NCBI RefSeq assembly: GCF_023555385.1
Contig: NZ_JAJSED010000001.1
Coordinates: 620,001-684,000 of the forward strand
DNA: 64,000 bases
Direction: 5' to 3'
DNA from: Guyparkeria hydrothermalis
Lineage (GTDB): Bacteria > Pseudomonadota > Gammaproteobacteria > Halothiobacillales > Halothiobacillaceae
Part shown: piece after piece, positions 25,570 to 34,820 of the stretch
How positions within the stretch are numbered: the first letter of the stretch is position 1
How the letters are laid out: each line of letters begins with the position of its first letter
Notes under the pieces: generated by a model
Database searches by the model: none
What the model was told of the DNA's origin: nothing
What the model saw: only the letters and a program-made list of their open reading frames with translations
Position numbers and translations under genes: made by a program

Positions 25570-27906
25570 TCAGCGAGGCGGAGGCGGCGCAATCACCTCG
25601 CGGCTGCCATTGGCACCCAGCGCCCCGACGACGCCGTCCGCTTCCATCTGCTCGACCAGCCGGGCGGAACGGTTGTAGCCGATCTTTAGCCGGCGCTGCA
25701 CGTAAGAGATGGACGCCTTGCGGGATTCGGTGACGATCGCGACCGCCTGGTCGTAGAGCTCGTCAATCTCCTCGCCGTCCGCGCGGACCGGCTTCTCGCC
25801 CGGCAGCGTGACATTGGCCGCCGTCTGCTCGGAGAGCACCTCGTCGACGTATTCGGGCTCGCCGAGCGTCTTGAGTGCCTCGACGACCCGGTGGACCTCC
25901 TCGTCACCGACGAACGCGCCGTGTACGCGCATCGGCATGCCGCTTCCCGGCGGCAGATAGAGCATGTCACCGTGGCCGAGCAGATGCTCGGCGCCCATCT
26001 GGTCGAGAATGGTGCGGGAATCCACCTTCGAGGACACCTGGAAGGCGATACGCGTGGGGATGTTGGCCTTGATCAGGCCGGTGATCACGTCGACCGACGG
26101 ACGCTGGGTCGCCAGGATCAGGTGGATACCGGCGGCACGCGCCTTCTGCGCCAGCCGGGCGATCAGCTCTTCGACCTTCTTGCCAACCACCATCATCATG
26201 TCGGCGAACTCGTCGACGACGATGACGAGATACGGCATCGGTTCGAGCGTCGGCGGCGGCAGATCCGGGTCGAAGGCCTGTGCGTGGTCGTAGAACGGGT
26301 CCTTGATCGGTTCGCCGCGGGCAATCGCTTCGCGGATCTTCTCGTTGGCCCCGGCAATGTTGCGCACGCCAAGCTTGGCCATCAGTCGGTAGCGCCGCTC
26401 CATCTCGCCCACGGCCCAGCGCAACGCGTTGGACGCTTCCTTCATGTCGGTGACGACCGGCGCGAGCAGATGTCCGATGCCTTCGTACACCGACAATTCG
26501 AGCATCTTCGGGTCGATCAGGATCAGGCGGACTTCCTCGGCCGTCGCCTTGTACAGCAGGCTCAGGATCATGGCGTTCACGCCGACCGACTTACCCGAGC
26601 CGGTCGTGCCTGCCACCAGCAGGTGCGGCATCCGCGCCAGGTCCGCCATGATCGGCTCGCCACCGATATCCTTGCCCAAGGCCACGGTCAACGGCGAGCG
26701 GGCCTCACGATAGCGGCGCGACTCAAGCAGTTCGCGCAGTGCAATCACTTCGCGCGAGGTATTGGGGATCTCCAGGCCGACCGTCGACTTGCCGGGGATC
26801 ACCTCGACCACACGCACCGAGACGATCGACAGCGCGCGGGCGAGATCCTTGGCCAGATTGGAGATCTGGCTGACCTTCACGCCCGGTGCCGGTTGCAACT
26901 CGAAGCGCGTGATCACGGGGCCCGGATGAGCGGCGACCACCTCGACCGAGACCCCGAACTCGGACAGGCGAGCCTCGATCACCTCGGACATGTGCTGCAG
27001 GTCGTCCTGGTTGAAACCGCTGCTCTGCTGCACCGGCCGGTCGAGTAATTCGAGGATCGGCTTGCCGTCTGCGGTGCCAAGCTCCGGCTGCGGCGGCTTG
27101 CCCGCGCTCCCCTTCGCCCGCGCCGTGGACGGTGCCGGTGGCTTGGGCGCTGCCGGCTTAGGCTTGCTCACTTTCGGCGCGGGGGAATCGAGTCGGGGTT
27201 CCTGCTTGCGACGCTTCTGTTCGACTTCAGCATAGCTCGCCCCGACCTCGGGCACCGGCTTCGGTCCGGGCTTGCCGGACCACGGCAAACGCCGAGCCAC
27301 CCAGCCGGCCACGAAACGTGATCCATTCCACAGCCGCATCAAGCTGGCCCCGATCAGGTCGAACAGCGCGAACCAGGACAGGCCGGTCGTCGCGGAAATG
27401 CCCAGCATCCCAAGCCCCAACAGCACGAGCGTGCTCCCGAGTGCGCCGAGCAGTCGGACCATGCCCTCGGCCATCACCAGGCCCACCACGCCGCCGGCCG
27501 AAAGCCCCTCGGGCGAAACGAACGGGGCGTGGTTGATGGCAGCCAGCACACTCACGCACAGCACGAGAAGAGCCGCGCCCAGCCACTGGATCGCAAACGG
27601 CAAATCCGCCCAAGGCTGGCCCTGCCGCGCTCGGCGGAAGGTACGCCACAGCAGCGGTAACAGAGCTGGCACCACCATGTAGGCACCCAGCCCGACCAGG
27701 TAGCGGGATGCATCGGCGACCCACGCGCCAACCAGGCCGGCGGCGTTTTGTACTTGTCCGCCGGTCACGCTGAAGCCCGGGTCGCTGGGCGAGTAGCTCA
27801 ACAGCGCAAGCAGGTAGACACCGAGCAACAGCGACACGACCAGCAGCGCAAGCTCCAACAGGGCGAGCTGGGGACGGAAGATCGCGGGCTTGGTCATTCC
27901 GGGCAT
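25570..27906 (-). CDS. ftsK: DNA translocase FtsK
   Basis: Septum-anchored motor that pumps chromosome dimers to dif and activates XerCD. 778 residues. About four membrane helices lie in the first 190 residues, then a Pro/Lys/Ala linker (about 210-280, much shorter than in E. coli). The RecA-like motor has Walker [14 protein letters not shown] and Walker [14 protein letters not shown], and the C-terminal winged-helix gamma domain ([20 protein letters not shown]) reads KOPS sites. An alternative ATG three codons in (27897) is equally possible as start. It precedes lolA by 109 bases. Confidence 0.95.
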   Translation of the reverse strand: MPGMTKPAIFRPQLALLELALLVVSLLLGVYLLALLSYSPSDPGFSVTGGQVQNAAGLVGAWVADASRYLVGLGAYMVVPALLPLLWRTFRRARQGQPWADLPFAIQWLGAALLVLCVSVLAAINHAPFVSPEGLSAGGVVGLVMAEGMVRLLGALGSTLVLLGLGMLGISATTGLSWFALFDLIGASLMRLWNGSRFVAGWVARRLPWSGKPGPKPVPEVGASYAEVEQKRRKQEPRLDSPAPKVSKPKPAAPKPPAPSTARAKGSAGKPPQPELGTADGKPILELLDRPVQQSSGFNQDDLQHMSEVIEARLSEFGVSVEVVAAHPGPVITRFELQPAPGVKVSQISNLAKDLARALSIVSVRVVEVIPGKSTVGLEIPNTSREVIALRELLESRRYREARSPLTVALGKDIGGEPIMADLARMPHLLVAGTTGSGKSVGVNAMILSLLYKATAEEVRLILIDPKMLELSVYEGIGHLLAPVVTDMKEASNALRWAVGEMERRYRLMAKLGVRNIAGANEKIREAIARGEPIKDPFYDHAQAFDPDLPPPTLEPMPYLVIVVDEFADMMMVVGKKVEELIARLAQKARAAGIHLILATQRPSVDVITGLIKANIPTRIAFQVSSKVDSRTILDQMGAEHLLGHGDMLYLPPGSGMPMRVHGAFVGDEEVHRVVEALKTLGEPEYVDEVLSEQTAANVTLPGEKPVRADGEEIDELYDQAVAIVTESRKASISYVQRRLKIGYNRSARLVEQMEADGVVGALGANGSREVIAPPPPR

Positions 27907-28107
27907 TGCTGGCCGCCTATCCTTAACTGGGTCAATGGCTTATTGCATATTCTTAGAGTGACGCGTCGAGTCAGGATGATACCCGAACCCGAGTGTCGTC
28001 ACCAAAAGCGGGGCAAACGGGGCGAACCCTTGACCCCCGCGACGTTCGCTATCATCGTCCTGAGGCGACTCCCGCACCACGCAACCGTTCATTCGCGAGG
28101 GCAATTG

Positions 28108-28509
28108 ATGAGCAACGAACCCGATTTCTGGCGAGAAAACCTGACCGAAGAGCAATATCGCGTCTGTCGGCTGGGAGGCACCGAAGCGCCCTGGTCGGGC
28201 GCCTTGAACGACGAAAAGCGCCCGGGGCGCTTCGATTGCGTCTGCTGCGGCCAGCCGCTGTTCGTCAGTGACGCCAAGTTCGATTCCGGGTCCGGCTGGC
28301 CGAGTTTTATCCGTCCGGCCGACGATCAGGCCGTGATCGAACGACGCGATACCAGTCACGGCATGATCCGTACCGAAGTGGTCTGCTCTGGCTGCAAGGC
28401 CCACTTGGGCCATGTCTTCGAGGACGGTCCGGCGCCAACCGGCCTGCGCTACTGCATCAACAGTGTCTGCCTGGTCTTCCATCCCGCCGAGGAACAGCCA
28501 GCTACTTGA
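28108..28509 (+). CDS. msrB: Peptide methionine-R-sulfoxide reductase
   Basis: Repairs methionine R-sulfoxide in proteins. 133 residues from ATG 28108, the start that gives the normal family N-terminus ([18 protein letters not shown]). A longer frame reaching 27748 is not supported. Zinc cysteines are in CVCCGQPLF and [10 protein letters not shown], and the catalytic Cys is in [10 protein letters not shown]. Oddity: the usual resolving Cys of the SGCGWPSF motif is Ser here (SGSGWPSF), while an extra Cys lies four residues after the catalytic one. Its 3' end overlaps sspB by 8 bases. Confidence 0.94.
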   Translation: MSNEPDFWRENLTEEQYRVCRLGGTEAPWSGALNDEKRPGRFDCVCCGQPLFVSDAKFDSGSGWPSFIRPADDQAVIERRDTSHGMIRTEVVCSGCKAHLGHVFEDGPAPTGLRYCINSVCLVFHPAEEQPAT

Positions 28510-29044
28510 CCACCCGGAGACTCGGGCCGCCTTTACCTCCACCACCCCCGCCGGGAGGCGGGTCGTCGTCCGGCCCGCCATCGTCCGGCTTGCCGTCCCG
28601 CTTCGAAATCTCGGGGTCGCTCCCAGCCTCCTCGTTACCGCGGACGGCACGCAGCTGCGGCCGCCCCTTGCGTCCCGTCGTGGGCGCTTCGGTCGACCCG
28701 GCACCGACATCGTCACTCTGCGGAAAGGTTTCTTCCGGTTCGTCGGAGAAGGTGGCGCCCTGCCCCGAATCACGGTCGACGATCGCCTTCACCGCGTGCA
28801 TCGGTACGTAGACCTGTTCGGGCTGTCCGGCGAAACGAGCCTCGAAGGAGATCGCTACGCGGTCCATGTAGAAATCGCGGACCGCGTTCGGCCCGATGTT
28901 CAACTGGATGTGACCGTCTTCCACGAACACGGTCGGCACCATGACACCCTCGGCATGGGCGTTGACGACCAGATGCGGCACATGGCCCTGGTCGACAATC
29001 CAGTCATAGAACGCAGGTATCAGATAAGGGCGCTTGGAAAGCAT
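28502..29044 (-). CDS. sspB: ClpXP protease specificity-enhancing factor SspB
   Basis: Adaptor that tethers ssrA-tagged and other substrates to ClpX. 180 residues. The substrate-binding domain (1-105, [18 protein letters not shown]) is canonical. A long disordered Gly/Pro/Asp tail ends in GPSLRVVK (173-180), the ClpX-binding XB motif. A second similar segment, GRPQLRAV, occurs at 127-134. Starts 2 bases after the sspA stop, so the two are co-translated as in most gammaproteobacteria. Confidence 0.95.
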   Translation of the reverse strand: MLSKRPYLIPAFYDWIVDQGHVPHLVVNAHAEGVMVPTVFVEDGHIQLNIGPNAVRDFYMDRVAISFEARFAGQPEQVYVPMHAVKAIVDRDSGQGATFSDEPEETFPQSDDVGAGSTEAPTTGRKGRPQLRAVRGNEEAGSDPEISKRDGKPDDGGPDDDPPPGGGGGGKGGPSLRVVK

Positions 29045-29046
29045 GA

Positions 29047-29673
29047 TCAGGCTTCACGCATCTCGCGTTCAACTTCGGTAAGACTCGCCTGGAACGTCGG
29101 ACGGCTGAAGACGCGATCCATGTAATCAAGGATCGGCTTGGCATTCGGGCCGCTCAACTCGATGCCGTATTTGGGCAAATACCACAGCAGCGCCGCCAAG
29201 GTGACGTCGGCCAGGGAGAACTCCTCGCTCATGAAGAACGGCATGGCCGAGAAGATCGGCGCGGCGGACAGCAGACCTTCCTTGAGTTGCTTGCGGGCGC
29301 GAGCCACGGTCTTCTCGCCGCGCTCAAACTCCGGCAACAGACCGTACCAGTCGTTCTCGATCCGGTAGAGCGCTGTGCGCACCTTCGCCCGGCTGACCGG
29401 GTCGACCGGCATCAGCGGCGGATGCGGGAAGCGCTCGTCGAGGTATTCCATGATCACGCGGGCGTTGGTCAGCACGAGGTCACGGTCGGCGAGCACCGGC
29501 ACGGTGCCTTCCGGCGACAGGTCGTAGAAGTCCTCCGGCGGTTCCTGCTCGGACAGATCGATGATCTCGGCAGTCAGTTCCTTTTCCGCGAGGACGATCC
29601 GGGTCCGGTGACAATCCGGCGAATCCGGGCTGGTGAACAAGGTCATGACCGAACGACGATTGACGGTCGCCAT
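29047..29673 (-). CDS. sspA: Stringent starvation protein A
   Basis: RNA-polymerase-associated protein with a glutathione-S-transferase fold, needed for acid and starvation tolerance in enterics. 208 residues. The thioredoxin-like N-terminus (RRSVMTLFTSPDSPDCHRTR) and all-alpha C-terminal domain are both present. E. coli-like opening supports the ATG at 29673, with RBS GGGAGGC. It lies upstream of sspB and is separated from petC by a terminator. Confidence 0.94.
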   Translation of the reverse strand: MATVNRRSVMTLFTSPDSPDCHRTRIVLAEKELTAEIIDLSEQEPPEDFYDLSPEGTVPVLADRDLVLTNARVIMEYLDERFPHPPLMPVDPVSRAKVRTALYRIENDWYGLLPEFERGEKTVARARKQLKEGLLSAAPIFSAMPFFMSEEFSLADVTLAALLWYLPKYGIELSGPNAKPILDYMDRVFSRPTFQASLTEVEREMREA

Positions 29674-29710
29674 TGGCGCCTCCCGTGATGCAGTTGCTAA
29701 AATGCCATGA

Positions 29711-29739
29711 TAACAAAAACCCGGCCTCGAAGCCGGGTT
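29711..29739 (-). terminator. Intrinsic terminator of the petABC operon
   Basis: On the minus strand AACCCGGC and GCCGGGTT (29739-29732 and 29725-29718) form an 8-bp stem with a 6-base loop, followed by TTTGTTA. It lies between petC and sspA. Confidence 0.85.
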
Positions 29740-29782
29740 TCCGGGGAATCTGGCAGCCCTGCCGGGCCGCCCGCAGACCGCG

Positions 29783-30532
29783 TCAATGCTTGATGTCGCG
29801 CCAGTATTCCTTCTTCAGCAGGTACATCACCAGCGTGAAGATGAACAGGAACGCAAGCACGTACGGCCCGTAGTGCGCACGGAGCAACGCCGCCGGCTCG
29901 GCCATGTAGACCATGAACGCAGTCAGGTCGCGCATCTTCTGATCGAATTCTTCCTCGCTCATGGTGCCCGGGCGTGCCGGCGGCTCGAGGTCGACCAGTT
30001 CCTTCTTGGCGTCTTCGCCTTCCCCATGGGTCTCGTAGACCGGCTGGAGCAGCCCCTGCTGCGCGGCAAGCACGTGCGGCATGCCCACGCCGGGGAAGAC
30101 CGCATTGTTCACACCCCAGGGAGCGTCCGGATCGGCGTAGAACGTCGTCAGATAGGTGTACAGCCAGTCACCGCCACGCACACGTGCCACCAGCGTCAGA
30201 TCCGGCGGGACGATGCCAAAGGTCTGGTTGGCATAGTCCGACGGCATGCTGGTCTCGATGGTGTCACCGGCCTTGCTCTTGTCGGTCGGCATCAGCTTCG
30301 CCAGCTGCTCGTCGCTGAGACCGAGGTCATCGGCAATCCGGCCGAAGCGCATCATGTCGGCACTGTGACAGGTCGCGCAGCTGTCCATGAACGTCTGGGC
30401 GCCGCGGAACAATGACGCCTCGTCACCGAGATCCACTTCGGCATCCTTGAGTGGATAACTGCTGCCGGCAGCCTTGGCGTTGGGCGCGACCAGCACGCCG
30501 ATAAGAAACAGGAAGAATGTCAGTCGGATCAT
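29783..30532 (-). CDS. petC: Ubiquinol-cytochrome c reductase, cytochrome c1 subunit
   Basis: Haem-c subunit of the bc1 complex, carrying electrons from the Rieske centre to soluble cytochrome c. 249 residues. Signal peptide (LTFFLFLIGVLVAPNAKA), haem-binding CxxCH as SCATCHSADMMRFG at about 51-64, and a C-terminal membrane anchor (YVLAFLFIFTLVMYLLKKEYW). Start overlaps the petB stop by 4 bases. Last gene of petA-petB-petC. Confidence 0.95.
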   Translation of the reverse strand: MIRLTFFLFLIGVLVAPNAKAAGSSYPLKDAEVDLGDEASLFRGAQTFMDSCATCHSADMMRFGRIADDLGLSDEQLAKLMPTDKSKAGDTIETSMPSDYANQTFGIVPPDLTLVARVRGGDWLYTYLTTFYADPDAPWGVNNAVFPGVGMPHVLAAQQGLLQPVYETHGEGEDAKKELVDLEPPARPGTMSEEEFDQKMRDLTAFMVYMAEPAALLRAHYGPYVLAFLFIFTLVMYLLKKEYWRDIKH

Positions 30533-31740
30533 TTCAGGCGCTCCGGCACGGGCTTGGTACGTTCATGACGGCTGATGAAGAACAGCGCGATGAAGAAGCC
30601 GAAGTAGACGGCCGACAGCAACTGCGCTGACAGCGTGCCGAGCGGCGTCGGCGGCTGGGTGCCCAGGTAGCCGAGGCCGATGAACGCGGCCGCGAAGGCG
30701 AACAGGTTCACCTTGAATGCTGTCGAGCGGTAGCGAATCGACCGGGTGCGGTTGCGATCAAGCCACGGCAGGACGAACAGGATCAGGATGGCCACCGTCA
30801 TCGCGACCACGCCGAGGAACTTGTCCGGAACGGCGCGCAGAATCGCGTAGTGCGGCGCGAAGTACCAGACCGGCGCGATGTGCTCGGGAGTCTTCAGCGG
30901 GTCGGCCGGGGTGAAGTTCGGGTGCTCCAGGAACAGACCGCCACCGTCAGGCCAGTAGAACAGCACCACGGCGAAGATGAACATGAACACGCCCAGCCCG
31001 AACAGGTCCTTGACCGTGTAGTACGGGTGGAACGGGATGCCGTCCACCGGCTTGCCGCTGGAATCCTTGTTCTCCTTGATGTCGACGCCGTCGGGGTTGT
31101 TCGAGCCCACTTCGTGCAGCGCCATGATGTGGCCGCCGATCAGGAACAGAAGCACCAGCGGCAGCGCGATCACGTGCAGAGCGAAGAAGCGGTTCAGGGT
31201 CGCGTCCGAGACGACGAAGTCACCGCGGATCCACTGCGCCAGGTCCGGGCCGATCACCGGAATCGAGGTGAACAGCGAGATGATCACCTGTGCGCCCCAG
31301 TAGGACATCTGCCCCCACGGCAGCAGGTAGCCCATGAAGGCCTCTGCCATCAGCACCAACAGGATCAGGACGCCAAAGATCCAGATCAGCTCGCGCGGCT
31401 TCTTGTAACTGCCGTACATCATCCCGCGGAAGATGTGCAGATACACCGCGATGAAGAAGAACGACGCGCCGGTCGAGTGCAGATAGCGCAGCAGCCAACC
31501 CCACTCCACGTCACGCATGATGTACTCGACCGAGGCAAAGGCATCATCCGCAGACGGCTTGTAGCTCATCGTCAGCCAGATACCGGTGACGATCTGCAGG
31601 ACGAACACCACCAGCAGCAGCGAGCCGAAGTAGTACCAGAAGTTGAAGTTGTGGGGGACGTAGTACTTCGCCAGGTGCGCATTCCAGAAATGCGACACCG
31701 GCAGGCGATCATCCACCCACTTGCCCAGGCTCTTGATCAT
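30529..31740 (-). CDS. petB: Ubiquinol-cytochrome c reductase, cytochrome b subunit
   Basis: Membrane core of the bc1 complex with two b haems and both quinone sites. 403 residues with about eight to nine hydrophobic helices. The haem-ligand helices contain LLRYLHSTGASFFFIAVYLH and RFFALHVIALPLVLLFLIGGH. The conserved quinol-oxidation loop appears as PVWYFAPHYAIL, the family's PEWYF in variant form (PVWYF). Overlaps petA by 4 bases at its start and petC by 4 at its end, a tightly coupled operon. Confidence 0.95.
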   Translation of the reverse strand: MIKSLGKWVDDRLPVSHFWNAHLAKYYVPHNFNFWYYFGSLLLVVFVLQIVTGIWLTMSYKPSADDAFASVEYIMRDVEWGWLLRYLHSTGASFFFIAVYLHIFRGMMYGSYKKPRELIWIFGVLILLVLMAEAFMGYLLPWGQMSYWGAQVIISLFTSIPVIGPDLAQWIRGDFVVSDATLNRFFALHVIALPLVLLFLIGGHIMALHEVGSNNPDGVDIKENKDSSGKPVDGIPFHPYYTVKDLFGLGVFMFIFAVVLFYWPDGGGLFLEHPNFTPADPLKTPEHIAPVWYFAPHYAILRAVPDKFLGVVAMTVAILILFVLPWLDRNRTRSIRYRSTAFKVNLFAFAAAFIGLGYLGTQPPTPLGTLSAQLLSAVYFGFFIALFFISRHERTKPVPERLK

Positions 31741-32342
31741 GCCTCTTCCTCCTCGGTGCCGCCGACGCGGATAACCTGCTCACTCACGTAGGTGTACTCG
31801 GGAACTTCCAGGTTGGTCGGGGCCGGCACGCCCTTGTAGACACGGCCGGAAAGGTCGAACTTCGAGCCGTGGCAGGGGCAGAAGAAACCGCCCTTCCAAT
31901 CCGCGCCCAGGTCTTTCGGAGCGACCTCGGGGCGATAGGTCGGCGCGCAACCCAGGTGCGTACACAGACCGACGATCACGAGGAAACGCTCGTTCTCCTT
32001 GCGGGCCCGGTAGAGATTGGTGGCGAAGTCCGGCTGCTGGGTTTCCACGGCGGAATCCGGGTCACGCAGCTTGTCGGTCACTTCGGGCAGGGTCTCGAGC
32101 ATGCGCTCGGTGCGGTGCACCACATAGACGGGCTTGCCGCGCCACGCCACGGTGGTCATCTGACCCGGCGAAAGCTTGCCAACATTCACATCGACCGGGG
32201 CGCCGGCCGCCTGGGCCTTAGCACTGGGCTGGAAGGAGCTCAGAAACGGCACGGCGGCAAAGCCGACGCCCACCGCGCCAACCGCCGTCGCCGCGCCGGT
32301 CAGGAACCGGCGCCTTGCCGGGTTGGAGGGAGAATCAGCCAT
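31737..32342 (-). CDS. petA: Ubiquinol-cytochrome c reductase, Rieske iron-sulfur subunit
   Basis: Carries the [2Fe-2S] Rieske centre that takes the first electron from ubiquinol. 201 residues from ATG 32342, chosen because MADSPSNPARRRFLTG then gives a Tat-type signal (twin Arg followed by FLT) and membrane anchor. The in-frame upstream extension to 32504 lacks family likeness. Cluster ligands are in GLCTHLGCAPTY and FFCPCHGSKFD, with the two extra Cys of the disulfide. First gene of the petABC operon. Confidence 0.95.
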   Translation of the reverse strand: MADSPSNPARRRFLTGAATAVGAVGVGFAAVPFLSSFQPSAKAQAAGAPVDVNVGKLSPGQMTTVAWRGKPVYVVHRTERMLETLPEVTDKLRDPDSAVETQQPDFATNLYRARKENERFLVIVGLCTHLGCAPTYRPEVAPKDLGADWKGGFFCPCHGSKFDLSGRVYKGVPAPTNLEVPEYTYVSEQVIRVGGTEEEEA

Positions 32343-32526
32343 TGTTACGTCGTACTCCTGGAGTTTGTCCGTCAATCGATCGCGCCGGGAAGACGGTGCC
32401 CGGGGCATTCGCGTTGCTGACACGCATCGTTGGCTTCCCTGCGCCCGGCGAAAAAACGCCCGGATAGTTCCGGGTCGCGTCTGGGCAACATCGATGCACA
32501 GCATCTGCCATTTTTACGGCCGGGGT

Positions 32527-32554
32527 AGTTTAGACATCTGGTCCCGACCGTCAA
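32527..32554 (-). promoter_or_regulatory. Possible promoter of petABC
   Basis: On the minus strand TTGACG (32554-32549) and TAAACT (32532-32527) are 16 bases apart. It lies in the 297-base gap between the nif3-like stop and petA. The implied leader is long, about 175 bases, so the call is tentative. Nothing else was recognised in that gap. Confidence 0.38.
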
Positions 32555-32639
32555 ACAAGCGGGCTTAATACCCTCGAACCATGGTTTTATTAGGTTGGGT
32601 AAGGAAACCCTCCGGACGGCGTTCCCGCGGTGCCGGTAT

Positions 32640-33398
32640 TCAGGCCGGGTTGTCGATGTCGATGAACCGGTGTTCGATACCGAATTCCTCCGCCAGACGC
32701 TCACCCAGCAGTCGGACCCCACCGGTCTCGGTCGCATGATGACCGGCGGCAAAGTAGGTAACACCGGCTTCGCGCGCCATATGGGTCGTACGCTCGGAGA
32801 TTTCGCCGGAAATGAAGGCATCCAACCCCAGATCGATGGCCTCGCCCAGCATGTCCTGTGCGCCGCCGGTACACAAACCGAGTCGCTCGATGGGCCGATC
32901 GGTCGGGCCAACCACCAGCGGCGTGCGCCCGAGTTCGCCCTGCAGGCGTGCCGCAAGCTCACCACCCGTGCAGGGCTCTTCCAGTCGACCGGCGACGGCC
33001 AGTTGCTGATGACCGAAGCGGTCGGTCACGTTCAGGCCCACAAGATCGGCGAGCCAGGCGTTGTTCCCCAGCGTCGGGTGCCCGTCGAGCGGCAGGTGAT
33101 AACCGATGAGATTGATATCGTGCGCCAGCAGGGTCGCGATACGGCGCCGCTTCATTCCCGTGATCACCTGCGGTTCGTTCTTCCAGAAATAGCCGTGGTG
33201 AACCAGCACCGCGTCGGCATTCTCTTCGACCGCGGCGTCCAGCAGGTCCTGACAGGCGGTCACCCCGGTGACCAGCCGGCGAACGGCGCGCCGCCCCTCG
33301 ACCTGCAGGCCGTTGGGCGCGTAGTCGCGGTAGGTTTCCGGTTCGAGCAGCTGCTCGCAATAACCGAGCAGATCGCGAATATCGACTGTCTCCGGCAT
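32640..33398 (-). CDS. Nif3-like dinuclear metal centre protein
   Basis: 252-residue member of the NIF3/YbgI/YqfO family, which forms ring-shaped hexamers with a two-metal site. Family function is debated (GTP cyclohydrolase I type 2 has been suggested). Metal-ligand patterns are visible: LVHHGYFWKNEP near residue 60, HDINLIGYHLPLDGHPTLGNN about 30 residues later, and YFAAGHHATET near the C-terminus. No central PII-like insertion is present, so this is the short form. Often neighbours petABC-sspAB in related bacteria. Confidence 0.92.
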   Translation of the reverse strand: MPETVDIRDLLGYCEQLLEPETYRDYAPNGLQVEGRRAVRRLVTGVTACQDLLDAAVEENADAVLVHHGYFWKNEPQVITGMKRRRIATLLAHDINLIGYHLPLDGHPTLGNNAWLADLVGLNVTDRFGHQQLAVAGRLEEPCTGGELAARLQGELGRTPLVVGPTDRPIERLGLCTGGAQDMLGEAIDLGLDAFISGEISERTTHMAREAGVTYFAAGHHATETGGVRLLGERLAEEFGIEHRFIDIDNPA

Positions 33399-33535
33399 GG
33401 GGCTCCTCCTGTCATCTCATCACCGCGGGTGGGGTCGAAACCCTAGCATGATCCGCAAGTGCGCAGTCGATACGCTTGGCGCCCCCCACCCCGCGTGTTC
33501 CAATGCGGGCTCACCTTGAGGGAAGCCATCGGTCC

Positions 33536-34804
33536 ATGCCCAGCCCCACGCCGGCCCGCCTGCTGTCACGTCGATTCTTGCCCTACTTCTTCACCCAGGC
33601 GCTGGGCGCGTTCAACGACAACGCCTTCCGCTTCTCGGTGATGTTCCTGATCACCTACGAGCTCAGCGATGCCGCCAACGGCGAGGTCGACGTGCTGATG
33701 AACCTCGCCGCCGGGCTGTTCATCCTGCCGGGCCTGATCTTCTCGCCCATGGCCGGCCACTGGACCGATCGGCTCGATCAAGCGCGCCTGGCGCGGGTCC
33801 TCAAGTGGACGGAGCTCAGTCTGATGCTGGTGGCCGCCGCGGCATTCTGGTGGCAGAGCATCACGCTGCTGATGGCGCTGGTGTTTCTGATGGGCACCCA
33901 GTCGGCCTGGTTTGGACCATTGAAATACGCCATCGTGCCCCGACACCTGCCCGCCGGCATGCTAATGCGGGCGAATGGCTGGGTAACCGCGAGCACCTTT
34001 GCCGCCATCCTGCTGGGAACCCTGACCGGCGGGCTACTGGCCGCCACCGGCGAGCGCGCGACGCTACTGGCCAGCGCCCTGGTGATCGGCGTAGCCGTGG
34101 CCGGGGTGCTCGCCTCCCGCCTGATCCCGACCGCTCCGCCCCCGGGGCGACTGCCCGACCATGCCGGCCCGCTCAAGAGCTGGGTGACCACCTGGCAGCT
34201 GCTGCAGCGACAGCGCTCGTCGCTGCGCCAGTCGATGTGGCTGATCAGCTGGTTCTGGTTCGTGGGGGCAGGCTACCTGACGCAGTTTCCCCGCTTTGCC
34301 GAAGACGTGCTCAACCTGCCCGCCGATGGTGCGACCGGCCTGCTGGCCCTGTTTGCGGTGAGCATCGCCGCCGGCGGCCTGGCCGTCGGCTACCTGGGCG
34401 GGCGGCGCCCTCCACGGGCGCTGGCGCCATTCATGGCCTTGGGCGTCGCGCTGGTCGCCATCGACTGGCATGCCGTCGCTTCCGGCGTCGCGCCGACCCT
34501 GTGGCGCGTCGGGCTCGACGTGGCGCTGACCGGCATGCTTGCCGGTGGCCTCGTCGTGCCGCTGTACAGCCATCTGCAGCGCGCCGCCCGGCCTTCCCAA
34601 CGTGCCCGACTGATTGCCGCACTCAACGTGCAGAACGCCCTGGCGATGGTGGTGAGCAGCGTGCTGGGCATCCTGCTGTTCGCCGTGTTCGCCATTGATC
34701 TGCCGACCTTCTTCCTGCTGTTCGGCGGCAGCGGTCTGCTGGTGGCAGCCGCGGTCTGGTGGCGCTGGGGCGGGCTGCACCCGAATGGCCGGGCTCGTCG
34801 CTGA
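33536..34804 (+). CDS. MFS transporter, LplT-like (lysophospholipid carrier)
   Basis: 422 residues from ATG 33536 (GAGGGAA about 11 bases upstream); other in-frame starts at 33476 and 33503 add residues without family likeness. About 12 membrane helices. The opening LPYFFTQALGAFNDNAFRFS and the loop AGHWTDRLDQARLARVLKWTE match the LplT branch, which flips lysophospholipids to the inner leaflet for reacylation, and the MFS half of fused Aas proteins. No acyltransferase gene is adjacent, so substrate is inferred from family only. Confidence 0.85.
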   Translation: MPSPTPARLLSRRFLPYFFTQALGAFNDNAFRFSVMFLITYELSDAANGEVDVLMNLAAGLFILPGLIFSPMAGHWTDRLDQARLARVLKWTELSLMLVAAAAFWWQSITLLMALVFLMGTQSAWFGPLKYAIVPRHLPAGMLMRANGWVTASTFAAILLGTLTGGLLAATGERATLLASALVIGVAVAGVLASRLIPTAPPPGRLPDHAGPLKSWVTTWQLLQRQRSSLRQSMWLISWFWFVGAGYLTQFPRFAEDVLNLPADGATGLLALFAVSIAAGGLAVGYLGGRRPPRALAPFMALGVALVAIDWHAVASGVAPTLWRVGLDVALTGMLAGGLVVPLYSHLQRAARPSQRARLIAALNVQNALAMVVSSVLGILLFAVFAIDLPTFFLLFGGSGLLVAAAVWWRWGGLHPNGRARR

Positions 34805-34820
34805 CGCGCATCAATCACTT

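Noticed and set aside
27748-28107. N-terminal extension of msrB by about 120 residues
   Set aside because: The upstream part overlaps the ftsK start on the other strand and does not resemble any targeting sequence; the family start is at 28108.
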